The notes below the pieces were generated by a model that saw nothing but the letters and a program-made list of their open reading frames with translations, did no database searches and was not told the DNA's origin. 64,000 nt of DNA from the NCBI GenBank assembly GCA_029931535.1, contig JAQPZY010001301.1, positions 558,001 to 622,000 of the forward strand, in the 5' to 3' direction. This document shows positions 26,697 to 37,910 of the stretch, in pieces. Within the stretch, counting starts at the first letter, position 1; the number at the start of each line of letters is the position of its first letter. The translations under genes and the position numbers were made by a program. Origin of the DNA: Margaritifera margaritifera (Eukaryota; Mollusca; Bivalvia; Unionida; Margaritiferidae).

Positions 26697-27130
26697 GGCA
26701 ACTTTACATAATTTCTTTGGTGCCAAGCGCAAGGCTGTAGATTAGTATAATTCTCGTGAGACTAGCTAACAGAAATTAGTAGATGCATCTTTGATAAAGA
26801 AAAGAGAACGCCAAAGAGACTGAGAGATTCGTGGAATGAATCGTGGAATAGGACATTCCCATGCACCAAAAACAATGGAACATTATTAGCTTTATGCACA
26901 ATATTGATGCGACTGTGGAAGGAATAATGGAATGGCAACCCAAGGAACACTGAACTTGCAAAGTTCAATATAACTGCATCAAGACAAAAGGCCATAGATG
27001 GTTAAAATAAGAAAATGTATGAAATTGATGAGGGTGATGGAGGAAGGCCCAGAACTTAAGAATTTTGATCCTAAACCTGCTGTGCAGAAATTTGTTAAAG
27101 TTTGTTTAAGAAAAAAATGAATGTCTTATG
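26697..27130 (+). pseudogene. internally deleted hAT transposase remnant
   Basis: An N-terminal start MATLHNFFGAKRKAVD at 26697 ends in a stop. In shifted frames it is followed by the stretch RDSWNESWNRTFP near 26820 and then by GDGGRP and NFDPKPAVQKF near 27035-27090. The first two resemble the N-terminus, and the last resembles the extreme C-terminus, of a hAT-type transposase family with an N-terminal zinc region. That is a comparison from memory of the family. The middle of the protein, including all catalytic residues, is missing, so this is a deletion derivative and not functional. Confidence 0.5.
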
Positions 27131-29489
27131 CTATGTTGCTTAAAAATAAAAAAAATAAATAAACGTGTGGAATATAGTCATTTGTTTCTTCTTCCAGTGT
27201 CTTGGAAAATTTAATGATTTGAAATCGAATTAAGCTTATAAAATAAATTAATATAGAAAAGAAAATGTAATCTCTTCCATGATTCCATCTAACTGCACAC
27301 AAAATTAAAGAATGGCAAGCATTGAGAATTGTTATAGTTGTAACATCACAATTACAGGACAGCTCACAAGATTTTTCGGAACCCCATGCATCGCGATGGG
27401 GGACTTAATCCCCTCCACTCTAGCTCCACGATAACACTCCGCGGTGGAGGCATAAATTGGCATAAATACCTACAAATCACCACCGCGTTTCGGCAGGCAC
27501 GCCGATGTAAACTCCAATGTGGAGGGGCTAGTCGACATTACTGATTGACATCTGAACAGCCAATGAATGAAGACCACCTATGGAAAGACTGAGACGTCAA
27601 GAGTGATTTACAACCGGATACCATTTGAATAATCAGTTGTCTTTATTTAGATCATATTTGGACAATAAAAAAATAATTTAAAAAGGCTTGTATATTCAGT
27701 ACACATTACTGTTTATAAGAGGTTGATCGACTTCTTTTGCAATAAGTTTATGATTTTAATTTGAAATATGAATGATTTTAATTTGAAATATGAACAAACT
27801 TATGCACTGACTTGACAAGAAGCACACATTGCTGAGCTTCTCAAGCAGAATAAATTTATCATTTTGTTCCAAAGGAAAGTAATTCTCTGAGATATGGACA
27901 ATTAAAATCTAAATTGACATCCGCTTCTGCTTAACCCCTCCCCCCCCCCCCCCCAACAACAAACCTAAAACACTGAATTTACACTGAAATGCAAACCGCG
28001 TGCTTAGTCTTTAAGCAGTAATTGCAGAGTCACGAGGCTGAATATTATGACTGCATGTATACTGTAAGGGACTGACGATTTAATATATGGGGTTTATATG
28101 TTGTTTTGTTTTTTTCGACTGGGATATTTTTTGTTCTTTCATCACAATATTTATTTAAGTGAAATATAACACGGATTAACGTCTACTACAAAAATCAGAG
28201 AAAGACAATTGTTTTCATGCATTTACCCCCCCCCCCTTGGAAAATTCAACTGTCTCTCCCTAATAAAGACTTGACTTCAGCAGATGTTCTACAGAAATCA
28301 AGGCAGTGACCATTGTGAACACTGTTGTAAAATATTAACAAGGGTTTGCATCAAAGGATGATGTAAGTTTCAGCTTGGGAACAGTGTGTTTTTATCACAC
28401 GAAGCCATCTGAAGCCATCTGACTTGGCGTGTTGTACTTTACAGCCGCAATTATGGTCCTGCCATTAACAACGGAAGTTTGATAATTGTTAGTAATTAAT
28501 CTGAACTCGGCTTATTACCGAAATGAAAAATAATATGGAAAATTCTAAAATCTGAGATGCTCAGAGATTTTAATTTCCAACAAGTTTAGAACATTCTGCA
28601 TAGATGTATTGTCTCCACGTGTATCCTATTATTTGCTCATTTTTCTACGGCGAAAATATAAAAGTAAAATATACTCTTTTAATTATTTTTATGCTGATAT
28701 TAAAGAATGCAGTTTCCTGTTTGTGACTGTTAGAGCCTTTGGTTATTGAGCGTGTTTCTGTATGTGGTATATTGCTTTACAGCTAGAGAGCTCGAGTTAC
28801 TGTGGCCCAGTGGATAAAATGTGCGACTCACACACACACACACTTTGGTGTCTGTGGGGGTGGGGGGGGTGAGGGGGGTAAGGGCGTTCATGTTGCCTCG
28901 TCCCCGCCCCGATTTTTAAAAAATAATAAATATATCCCTTTTACTTCGGCTCCCCCCCCCCCCGAAAATTCCTGCGGATGCCCATGAACACACAGACGAC
29001 TTTTGAGCACGTGCTCGGGAGTTCCTGTGCAGCGGTGGGAAAATTTCTTTCTTTTTTGCTCCATAACGCTATAATTTCTAGCATGTTATTCCTTTTTTAC
29101 CACTACTGAACGTTTCCAGATTTCAGTTTGTGTACGTTGAGATTTATAATTAGTCAGATTTTAATATTTTAATTCTGACGATTGACTAAAAATGTTGACA
29201 TGTCAAGCAGTGAAAAATAAAAATTTTGGTCAACATTAATAAGCATTTTAGCTTTATTTTTTAAACTCGCATTATTGAACAACTCTTCAAAACATAAGCA
29301 AAATCACAAAAAAACTTTAATGGTAGGAACATCTTTTTGGCTTAGTGTGAATGAGGCGGCTGCTAACTGAAGAAAGCTAGCCAATCATGGAATACTTAAA
29401 CTCTTACTGAAGCATGTACAAAAAAAAAAAAAAGGTTTTTAATAGTAATAGATTACAATGACTTGCGCAGTAGTGCTTTGGATTCCATA

Positions 29490-29490
29490 T

Positions 29491-29532
<42 letters not shown>

Positions 29533-29600
29533 GGAGGGGTCTTTTATTGATCATTTTTCTGTATTTTGCATAGTATGCGATAGAGAGAGAGAGAGAGGGG
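29490..29600. repeat. (GA)n microsatellites
   Basis: Two GA tracts, at 29497-29530 and 29583-29599, are separated by 'tggggaggggtcttttattg'-type sequence. Confidence 0.95.
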
Positions 29601-30093
29601 AGGGGAACTTTACTAAGAAGAGTTAATGATCTAAAATTATTCATCTTATTTTTCTGTATTATGCATATTATGCAATAGGAAAACGAACAGAAAAGAAAAA
29701 GTTAAACATTAATTTCATCTGATGCGCAAGTTTGTCAAATCAATGGCAAAAAAAACAAACCCACAGAAGCGCTGCTGTTGTACTTTTAGGTTAACAGTTA
29801 GCACATTAAATTAACGCGTCAATATCAACAGCGTTGATGGCTTCTCTTGTGCTAGGTTACTTGCACGTGACAACTACATGTATCTAGGATGACCTTTTGC
29901 GACCATTTGTGATTTTTAAAAAACCCGCTATTTTGGTCATTAATGCAAATTAGTACAGTTTAAAATAAAATAATGATGTGAAATCTTAATAATGCTTTAT
30001 TTAAGCAATTGGATGTCAGAAAAAATTTTACAATATGTGAATGAGTACTCATACATGGAGTAACCATTGGAACTTGTGCGATTTTGTTTCACT

Positions 30094-30212
30094 TCAGTCA
30101 GGTATGACTGCAGCTTTGTTATTAATTTGTTCGATGTTTATCGTTCTTTTCATTGCAGGTAGTACAATATCACTGACTTTCATATGATCATTAAAATTTT
30201 GTATTGCCTTTA
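30094..30212 (-). CDS. possible alternative 3'-terminal exon (low confidence)
   Basis: On the minus strand a T-rich acceptor (atttctttttcag) opens a frame whose first two bases would complete a phase-1 codon from the 51-nt exon at 32752. It encodes KAIQNFNDHMKVSDIVL, then PAMKRTINIEQ and INNKAAVIPD, then TGA. An AATAAA lies about 95 bp downstream (29996-30001 on the minus strand). Together these would make a terminal exon giving a short RING protein. Against this, it lies inside a transposable element and the in-frame fit has a one-in-three chance of being coincidence. Confidence 0.2.
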
Positions 30213-31005
30213 CTGAAAAAGAAATAAGGATATGAATGCATGTTTAGATTCCGATAACATAGTATTGAAGAAAAAAAAATTAGATTCATTGCGCAAAATG
30301 TAGTATTAATACAGTTTGCGAGGCATTGTCATTACGTTATCATCATCTAAAATATGATTTGGCACTATGTATCATACATCATCTTCGTTAGAACAAAGAA
30401 ATATTTATAATTAACTGAATTACGTTTTTTTCAGTATCAAAAAGTTAGCAAATTGCTCCCCAGAGGGATAACGATGTAGATAAATCGGTGCCCTCATCCC
30501 ATCTCTCTCTCAACCTCTGCTTCTCTGCTTGCATGGGTGATAAACAGTAAACCACGCCCATATTATCGAGACCACTTCCACTCCGTGGTGGTGATCGGAT
30601 GCGACTCCACGAGAAAGCGTGGTGTACAGGGCTATTCTCCTCGACAACTCCGTCAGGACGCGTGGAATGATGGTGGAGAGTTTTTCGTAATCCTCTCCAC
30701 CCCTACTGCGATGTGTGGGGTTCCGAAAAATCACATGAGCTGTACTGTATCATGGTTATCAACTGCCTTTTTTTTTCTTTCATTCATTATAATACTAAAT
30801 ATTTCACAACGAATGAGCATTAGCAATCTGATGATATACTGTATATATTGGAGACACAACAATACTCATTATGTTCTAAATTACTGCAAGGAAAAAAAAA
30901 GTATTGTTATTGGGACTACACGTTTTATTTATGGGATGGCAACATTTTTCAAGGAAGCAGTCCTGGACTGCAACTTTCAAAATCCTGTGGAGAACCCTGC
31001 ATACT

Positions 31006-31215
31006 GGATGTTAGATTGTTACAATTTATACACATGACCCATAAGACATCATAAGAAGTCTTTTTGAGAAAACCCCATGTTGTTATTACCCTCTATCCAG
31101 ATGGCTATCATGGTGACCGTACTGGAGGTAAGATTGGCACCATTTTCATTTATAACCAATCTGACATCATAAGAAGTCTATAGGTGAAAACCCCATCTCG
31201 CTAATGAAACCTACC
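31006..31215. repeat. dispersed tandem-like repeat, right part
   Basis: This continues the repeat at 25800-26123 after the hAT-like insertion. 'gacatcataagaagtc' occurs here twice about 115 bp apart, with 'gatggctatcatggtgaccgt' between. Confidence 0.65.
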
Positions 31216-31900
31216 TGTACTGTCAATATTTTGAAAACATGCTAAGACTGGTGATATGATTGTGTAAAATTTGGTAACATTTCTATAATAATGACTGCTG
31301 TTGTACAAACTGCAGCAAACTGACAATTTTTGTTTCCAAGAGAATTATATTTCCATTAAAAAATTTAACTTAAATCACAAATCAAAATGTTAACAACAGA
31401 CTCTTGTCTGATGATGCAAAATAGTAGAAAGTTTATAACAGAATATATGCAGTTTTGCCATTTTTACAAGAGGGCTGTTTCAATTTGGGATTTAACTGCT
31501 ACAAAAGTAAAAACTTCCTTGAAATTTAACGAAGTTCTGAGAACAATATATCAACAATAATTTTCAGTTTTCTGATGTAGACTTTCACACCAATATTGAA
31601 AATAGTTAAAATGGTAACTATGTCAAACACGGACAATTCTTGTGAAAACCAAGAGTGAACAATAATAATCCGGTAAAAAATAACTCTGAGCAGAAATCCA
31701 TAAAGGGAATGATTTATTGCTAAGGGTCTTGTTTTTTCCTTCATTCAAAGGGATAGAAAGTCAACAAGAAAATTTTTACTTTTGGATGGTTCATATCATT
31801 TAGTTTGTTGCATGCTACTATTGTCGTGTATCGATATTTAGAGTATGTATCATGATACACTATCACCAGAGTAAATAGTGTGATTCATCAATGCATCGAT
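31216..31900. other. intron sequence with no recognised gene
   Basis: AT-rich sequence. Near 31830-31915 it contains 'tatcgatattta' and 'gaatcgat'-like blocks similar to the end of the hAT element at 51194-52725, possibly a small remnant of the same family. Confidence 0.35.
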
Positions 31901-31904
31901 GATA

Positions 31905-32660
31905 TCGAACCAGCTCTACATCATAGACCCTGATCTACTAGACTGCATTATGTAATGTCAGACCCTGTTATATCATGAGTAGAATGTACAAAATGTACTT
32001 TGATCTACTAGTGCATTATGTCATGTCAGATCTGGCTCTCTCATAAGTAAAATATACATCAAGGACCCTGATCTACTACTGCATTATGTTACATCAGACC
32101 TAGATCTATCAAGAGTAGAATGTACACTATGGACCCTGATCTACTAGTGCATAATGTAACATCAGACCCAGCTCTATCGTGAATGAAATGTACACCACGG
32201 ACCATGATCTACTAGTGCATTATGTAACATCAGACCTGGCTCTATCATGAGTGAAATGTACACCATGGACCCTGATCTACTCTTGCATTATGTAACATCA
32301 GACCTGGCTCTATCATGAGTGCAATGTATACCATGGACCATCATCTACTAGTGCATTATGTAACACCAGACCCAGCTCTATCACGAGTGAAATGTACACC
32401 ACGGACCCCGATCTACTAGTGCATTATGTAACATCAGACCCAGCTCTATCATGAGTGAAATGTACACCATGGACTCTGATCGACTCATGCATTATGTAAC
32501 ATCAGACCCAGCTCTATCATGAGTGAAATGTATACCATGGACCATGATCTACTAGTGCATTATGTAACATCAGACCTGGCTCTATCATGAGTGAAATGTA
32601 CACCAGTGACCCTGATCTACTAGTGCATTGTGTAACATCAGACCTAGCTCTACACTGTTT
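31905..32660. repeat. 68-bp minisatellite
   Basis: About eleven tandem copies of a 68-bp unit, for example from 32240 to 32307. Each carries 'ctctatcatgagtgaaatgt', 'accctgatctactagtgcat' and 'tatgtaacatcagacc'. The copies are 85-95% alike by eye and more degenerate at the left end. The array lies in the intron just downstream of the 51-nt exon and has no conserved open frame. Confidence 0.95.
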
Positions 32661-32751
32661 GCAACAGGATGGGACGATGGACATAAGTAAATGCAGTAAA
32701 TTAAATGGGGCAACTTGATATTACATACTTATGAATGACATAAACTTTTAC

Positions 32752-32802
32752 CTTTCTCTTTTGTAGTTTCTTTATGCTTCTGCAACTCAATCTTCAAAAT
32801 TT
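32752..32802 (-). CDS. 51-nt coiled-coil exon of the RING gene
   Basis: Minus-strand acceptor ttgattttttatag, donor gtaaaagttt, 51 nt, phase 1-1. It encodes Glu (split codon) then ILKIELQKHKETTKEK. The Ile, Leu, Ile, Leu spacing at the start fits the beginning of a coiled coil. It can be joined in frame directly to the RING exon or through the 27-nt exon at 33127. Confidence 0.82.
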
Positions 32803-33126
32803 CTATAAAAAATCAAGTAAATGATTTATGCGAGATCTAATTAATAGTATGGTAGTTCATTAATTGTATTCTGTAACCTTACCTGTTCCTTGTTTATTGT
32901 AGGAATTATAACAAATTATGATTCAATAAGGTATTTGTGTCATGGACTGACTAATTTCTGCAATAAATATTCAATTTTCCAGCAATATATGCTTTGAATC
33001 CGTAGCTGTGGAGTCAAATTATTGCACAGTTTTCTAGAATTTCCACTATAATAACCATGTCCACTGTTCAGGACATTGTTATTTCAGTTGGCAAGGAAAC
33101 TGTAGCAAACTGTGCTTTAGACTTAC

Positions 33127-33153
33127 CAATGACTGATTCAAAGTATATAATGC
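33127..33153 (-). CDS. 27-nt mini-exon of the RING gene
   Basis: On the minus strand the sequence reads attacttttcag, then 27 nt, then the near-perfect donor gtaagtctaa. The exon is phase 1-1, like all the other cassettes. It encodes Gly (split codon) and IIYFESVI, which is less charged than the other exons. The evidence is the splice consensus plus phase agreement only. It is short enough that a chance occurrence cannot be excluded. Confidence 0.5.
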
Positions 33154-33224
33154 CTGAAAAGTAATTATTGACTGCAGAAATTAATAATTTCATAACCAAG
33201 TGCCTGTGATCATAAGCAGCCTCC

Positions 33225-33345
33225 TATCATGAGCTCATCATACTAGAATTTGAATTCCTCATTCTCGAGCAATCATTCCCTCTAGAATTAGAATTCCTCA
33301 TTTTCGAGTAACCATTCCATCTAGAATTTGTTTTGAATATTTGAG
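33225..33345. repeat. short tandem repeat, about 50-bp unit
   Basis: Two and a half copies of a unit with 'ctagaattngaattcctcat' and 'ctcgagcaatcattcc'. Confidence 0.8.
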
Positions 33346-34500
33346 TCTAGTACAATTTTCCTCCCTGTAAACTACTTTGTAAATAACTGCAGCAGTGTTT
33401 TATCTAAAGAGTTTATTTTCTCTTATTGACATATTCTAATCAATGTTCCACCATATGACCTCGATTGATGTACAAGCTAATCAAAATCAGGCATTTCTGT
33501 TTGCCAATGAAATTGATCATCTTACGATTCTTTGGCAATCAGCACACTTTATTCAGTAAGCATGGTATGTGCTTGATTAAGTCTAAAGTCGACCATAACA
33601 ATCTTTTATCTTTATTTTCTTTCGAGGTGGGGAGGGGGTTGCATGAGCCCCATGGAGGGAAAATTTTGTGTGCCTCAGATGAAAATTAAAGGTCATTGGT
33701 GCAGAGCGCAGTCTAGAATGATTTTTGATAATGTACTTCACTATATGGTTGTCTCACTATATGGCAGTATACTCCATGACTCCCACAGACAGTGTTATAA
33801 TGAAGGAGTACTGCTGTATTTACATAAAAATAAATCTGTTATAGACAGATAAGCTCTGTGGCTTGTACATGTAAATAAACATTAAAGAATTAATATTCAA
33901 TTATAGCGGGAATTTTTTTTCAGAAGTACTAACATAAAAGAAGCTTAAAAGGATCAAATAAACAGAACAAATGTTACATAATAAGTATGTTCTTTCTTTT
34001 CTTCCTATATCTATTTTGCAAAATAAAAACAATAACACCAAAATATTATGATATACAACAGGGTGATATTTACAAGTAGTTCTTGCTGTATATAGCTAAC
34101 TACACCCTCTTTTTATAATGCTGTTCATGGGAGCCATAAAAGTGATCTGCTTTACAAGTCAATCAATTTTCTAATGAGGCATGTTATGTTTTTATAAGGT
34201 ATTTAATAATGGAAAACATTAAAATGTAGTTTTTTGGGAGGTAAAACTAATTTTAATTATGTAATACCTGCTGTTGCATTGCTATCCCTTTTTCTGCACA
34301 AGTCCTTGGTCAAGGTGACCCTCCCCCCAACACACACAAATAGTAATTGGAGATGGCAGAACAAAGAAATGATCCCAGTCTGATGCCTTAGTTACTTAGA
34401 TTATTCGGAATATTTTCCCTATTTGGCCTGGACTGAGAATAGAAGGATATCAGAGATGGGAGAGAGGAGGATAATCAGGCAATACTAGCAGTTAAGTTTT
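33346..34500. other. intron sequence with no recognised gene
   Basis: A block near 33640-33720 ('catggagggaaaattttgtg' followed by 'cctcagatgaaaattaaagg') recurs at 46670-46740 and is dispersed repeat sequence. Nothing else was recognised. Confidence 0.45.
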
Positions 34501-34505
34501 ACAGA

Positions 34506-34679
34506 CAGTAAAACCTGCCTTGAAAGATAACTGCTATGAAAGATCACGTCTTAAGAGACCAGATTTTCAATGTATTGATTTATTAATTGCACCGTTATCA
34601 CCTGTCATGACCGACCATCTGTCTAGAGAGACCATTATTTTTTGGCAGATGGGGTGGTCTTTCAAGACAGGTTCTACTG
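34506..34679. mobile_element. 174-bp Tigger-type MITE
   Basis: The inverted ends are cagtaaaacctgccttgaaa and, from the right, cagtagaacctgtcttgaaa. TA flanks the right side, and GA (a likely mutated TA) flanks the left. The inner 'gatcacgtcttaagagacca' and 'gtctagagagaccatta' blocks pair. The ends resemble those of the 1.44-kb element at 11723-13163. Confidence 0.8.
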
Positions 34680-34820
34680 TAATGAAAATTAGTTTAACTC
34701 TCCTCCCCCCCCCCCTGCCCTCCCCCATACATTTTAATAGCAGGAATACATTATCTGCATTTATTGCATTGCTGACTTTGGCCCCATGATAAGCTGTCAG
34801 AGTGAACTTACCATTTTCTG

Positions 34821-35520
34821 TCAGTAGGGTGCTCTACTCGAGATTGGAGGATGGCTTGACAACTTGCTGAGCTGACACAAATGGGCCAACTGCATAAACA
34901 CCTTCGCATTGGTGCAACACTGAACAAAGGTAGAATGAAGAGAAGATAAGAGTGAGAAGGCAGCTTTCATGACATCATCAAGTAAAGGATAATTATTAAA
35001 GACCCAAAATGCAGCAATAGCCCTAACCTCATGGGTTTTGATTCTCATGAAAGAAAAATCTCTCTGAGTGGGAGAATGACAAGCTCTTTCAATAGTCTGA
35101 ATAATCCACCACAAGCTGGTGTATGTTGAAATATGAAAGGTACCTTTGAGAGGGAGAATGAGATGGTTCATGTCATATATTTTATTTTCTCGTTTGATTC
35201 ATTCAACTAAAATGCAAGGTCCTAACTGGGAAAAGAAGTCAATCTTGATCATCCCCAGTACAGATGTGACTGTGACTGGGCATTTCAACTGGATCAGGGG
35301 TTACCAAAGGTAGCTGATTCTTGGCCAGAAACCCCAGATGGCAAAGAAGAGAAACCAAATTGCAGTTGCCACTGAATTGTAAACAACCCATTTCCACTGA
35401 TAAGGCATGAATTTCACTCCATCTCCTCATTGATTGTTTGGAAAGAAGGAAGACTGTCTTAAGGGTTAGGTTCTTGAGGGAAGCCTCACTCAAGGGTTTA
35501 TAATGTGGTTTAGGTTTTGA
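34821..35520 (-). pseudogene. tyrosine recombinase remnant of the DIRS-type element
   Basis: A fragment near 35400-35490 reads SLKNLTLKTVFLLSK then RRWSEIHALSV, which fits the region around the first catalytic Arg of DIRS recombinases. In another frame near 35030-35060, THEVRAIAAFWVF matches the His-x-x-Arg box. Further on, where the catalytic Tyr is expected (after STF), the reading has VQCC, so the nucleophile seems lost. In a live element this enzyme would recombine circular cDNA into the genome. Here it is dead. Confidence 0.65.
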
Positions 35521-35831
35521 CCAAAAAACAATTAAGGTTCCACCCAGGCATTACTGAGTGAGAGACTGGTCTCTTAAGCTTCAAGTATTTAATCAGTTTG
35601 AAAGATGAGACTCTGATCCAATGGTGGAACCCACTGAGAACTTAAAGAGTATTGGAAAGTGCTGCTCTGTTGCCCTTAATGGTGAAGATTGAGCAGTCAT
35701 TCTCTAAAAAAAGAAAGAGAAGAAAATCTGCAACTGCAATTAAACAGGGGTACACAGGATCAATGCATTTCCTACTGCACCAATTACTGAATATTCACTT
35801 AGTATCGTACAGCTTGGAAGTTGATTGCCTT

Positions 35832-36800
35832 CTACCTTAAGCAATGCAGTTGGCAACCTTGCTCAAAGACACACATCTGTGGATAGATTGTTTGATATGA
35901 GCCTGTCTTGCAAAATCTGTGGAATGTTGTGCATGAGGGACCCACTGTGCTGAGACTGGAGAGGCCACATATGTCCACTGCCAGGAAAGAGAGGCAGAGG
36001 TAAGAAAACAATGAAGTCTTCTTTAACAGTCTTGCTACATGAGACAGTATCTGTGTGATCCTGTCAGAGGAAACAAGAAATGTATCCCCACATAAACGAA
36101 ATTCTGAGAAAGTATCAGATCTGACTTCTGGTTGGGAATTTGTCCCAGACAAGTCACTGTCTTCCAACAGCAAGACAAGTCCCTCTGCAGGGCACATCTG
36201 ATAATGTTGTGCATAAACCAGTTGTTGAAATAGTGGACGATGGGAAAACTTTAACAAACTTAAGTGAGCTACTATTACACCCATCACCCTGGTAAAGGCT
36301 CTGAGAGTGAAACCCATGTATTAGGGAAGAACCTGAAATTGGAAGACCTCCTGGCCGAAACAAAACAGCAAGAACTTCCTGTGGGATGGGAGGATGGAGA
36401 TCTGAAGGTAAGCATCCTGGAGATCTATGGAAGACTTCCCACTCATGTGATCTTATGGCATTCCTGACTGAGGCAGATGTCTCCATCTTAAAATGCTCTT
36501 CCTGAAGAATTTTTTTTTAACAAGGAAAGAAAGATAATGAATACAAAATTCCTCACCCCCCCCCCCCCCCCACACACACACACATTTGAAACTAGGAAGA
36601 GCTAGAATAGAATCCCAGTCTTTGAATGTTTGTCACACTCTCTGATGCCACCTTCATTACAAGGGTGTATACCTCTTCCCTTTGGGATTCCAATTTGGTG
36701 AAACCTAATGGGGTCAATGATGCGTATGATGGATTCCAGAAATTAAGCCAGTAGCCCTCTCTACTTGCGGAAAGGTTGTCCATTAGATTTGAATTTGCCT
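35832..36800 (-). pseudogene. reverse transcriptase / RNase H remnant of the DIRS-type element
   Basis: Minus-strand fragments in several frames include GFYSSSS near 36600 (start of the RT fingers), SVRNAIRSHEW near 36460, and FTRVMGVIVAHL near 36280-36300, a stretch typical of DIRS/Ngaro RTs after the substrate-binding loop. SSDRITQILSHVARLL near 36050 resembles the connection to RNase H. The catalytic aspartate pair was not found in one frame. There are at least three frame changes. Confidence 0.65.
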
Positions 36801-36924
36801 AGACTGGCACCTACTGGGACATCAGGAAGAGGGGCACTTGGCAGGAGAGAGTGCAATTCCCCAGGAGTGTGTCTCCCTCCTTAGGGTAGAGAGAGGGGTC
36901 CACAGATTGAATGCCTTGGCCCTA

Positions 36925-37910
36925 TCAGCTACCATATCTTGCACAAGACATGCAAGAGGGAGTTTTAAAATGGATCTGATGGTACTGCTGGGACCCCTGC
37001 TTAAAATGTTTAGGCAGGGGACCCATAGACCTCTTTAGACAGAGTTGCTTCTTTGCTAGAGACTGGTGTTGTTGATCCCTCAGTTCTTGGGAGGTCACTG
37101 CAGAGATTAACCCACCGTATAAAGTCTCCACATCAAGAAGACACACACTCAACAGCTGATCCAGCAAAACCTTTGTAGTATTTATGACTGAATTCCTATG
37201 ACCATGTGGAGAATCTTCATGGTGAGCATCATCGACATCAAGAGCACATCTCAATAACATTCTACAAAAGTCTCCGCCATGCAACCAGCGACAGAAATTC
37301 CTCCTTCAACAGGTTGAAAGAGGCAGACGCAAAAAGATTGGCATGAGAAGCTATGGTAATGAGCATGTGAACCTTATGTTCCACAGTCACACTGCCATGA
37401 ATTAGCTGGAGAGCGGGAGTCACCCCCCACACTTGAATTCTAAAAAGATGAGGATAATGAAGTAAATTTAGAGGGTGGTATAAATCTCACCCTTAACACC
37501 TGAACACATGCCATCCCATTTCCCTCCCATGTATCCAATGCTTCACTGAAACTTAAATTTTCATATGAACCACCCCTAACTATATTAGCAGTATTCTGTT
37601 GACATTTTCGTAAGTTCTTCCGATTCTGACTTCAGTGTGAATATTTCTATGTGCATAAAACCCTCTCACAATCTGCAGACTGGAGAGGCATGTGTATAGC
37701 TTAACTTTTTAGCTTTGACATGTCCACAACCTCTGAGATTTTAACTTAAATTTTTCTTCTTCTTTGGGGTTCTTCGTATGCAGTCTTAGTCCTTGCTGAC
37801 TCTGCATCTGAATCACCAATTTCCTAAGAAACTTCAATAATTTCCATTTGATCAGAGGTCTCCAGTGATACATGTGAAAAGTTAGGTCTCCAGTTATCAA
37901 TGACACATTC
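36925..37910 (-). pseudogene. gag-like region of the DIRS-type element (tentative)
   Basis: Open fragments at 36925-37284 and 37709-37906 lie upstream of the RT in the position expected for the DIRS gag gene. I do not recognise a conserved motif in them, so the call rests on position only. Confidence 0.35.

Larger units (their letters stand above)
27360..30742. mobile_element. nested element with ~40-bp terminal inverted repeats
   Basis: The left end 'acagctcacaagatttttcg' then 'gaaccccatgcatcgc' matches, inverted, the right end 'atgtgtggggttccgaaaaa' then 'tcacatgagctgt'. Both ends continue inward into G/C-richer sequence with 'ccactccgtggtgg'-like small hairpins. No transposase was recognised in the 3.4 kb. 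It lies within the hAT-like element, so it is the younger of the two. Confidence 0.6.
26124..30999 (+). mobile_element. hAT-like element carrying a nested inverted-repeat element
   Basis: The left end is cagggttccccggggtg and the right end, reverse-complemented, is cagggttctccacagg. CATACT flanks both sides (26118-26123 and 31000-31005). A 6-bp duplication is shorter than the usual 8 bp of hAT elements, so the class rests mainly on the transposase remnant at 26697-27130. A second inverted-repeat element at about 27360-30742 makes up most of its length. Confidence 0.65.

Noticed and set aside
28800..28830. tRNA-like A-box (gtggcccagtggataaaatg), possible SINE or tRNA
   Set aside because: No B-box or cloverleaf could be found downstream; CA and G tracts follow directly.
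30510..31054. Open frames on both strands near 30.5-31.0 kb
   Set aside because: They overlap the inverted ends of two nested transposable elements and show no domain.
34268..34293. 26-nt AG...GT interval encoding KGIAMQQQ on the minus strand
   Set aside because: The length is not a multiple of three, so it would break the frame between the RING exon and all later cassettes.
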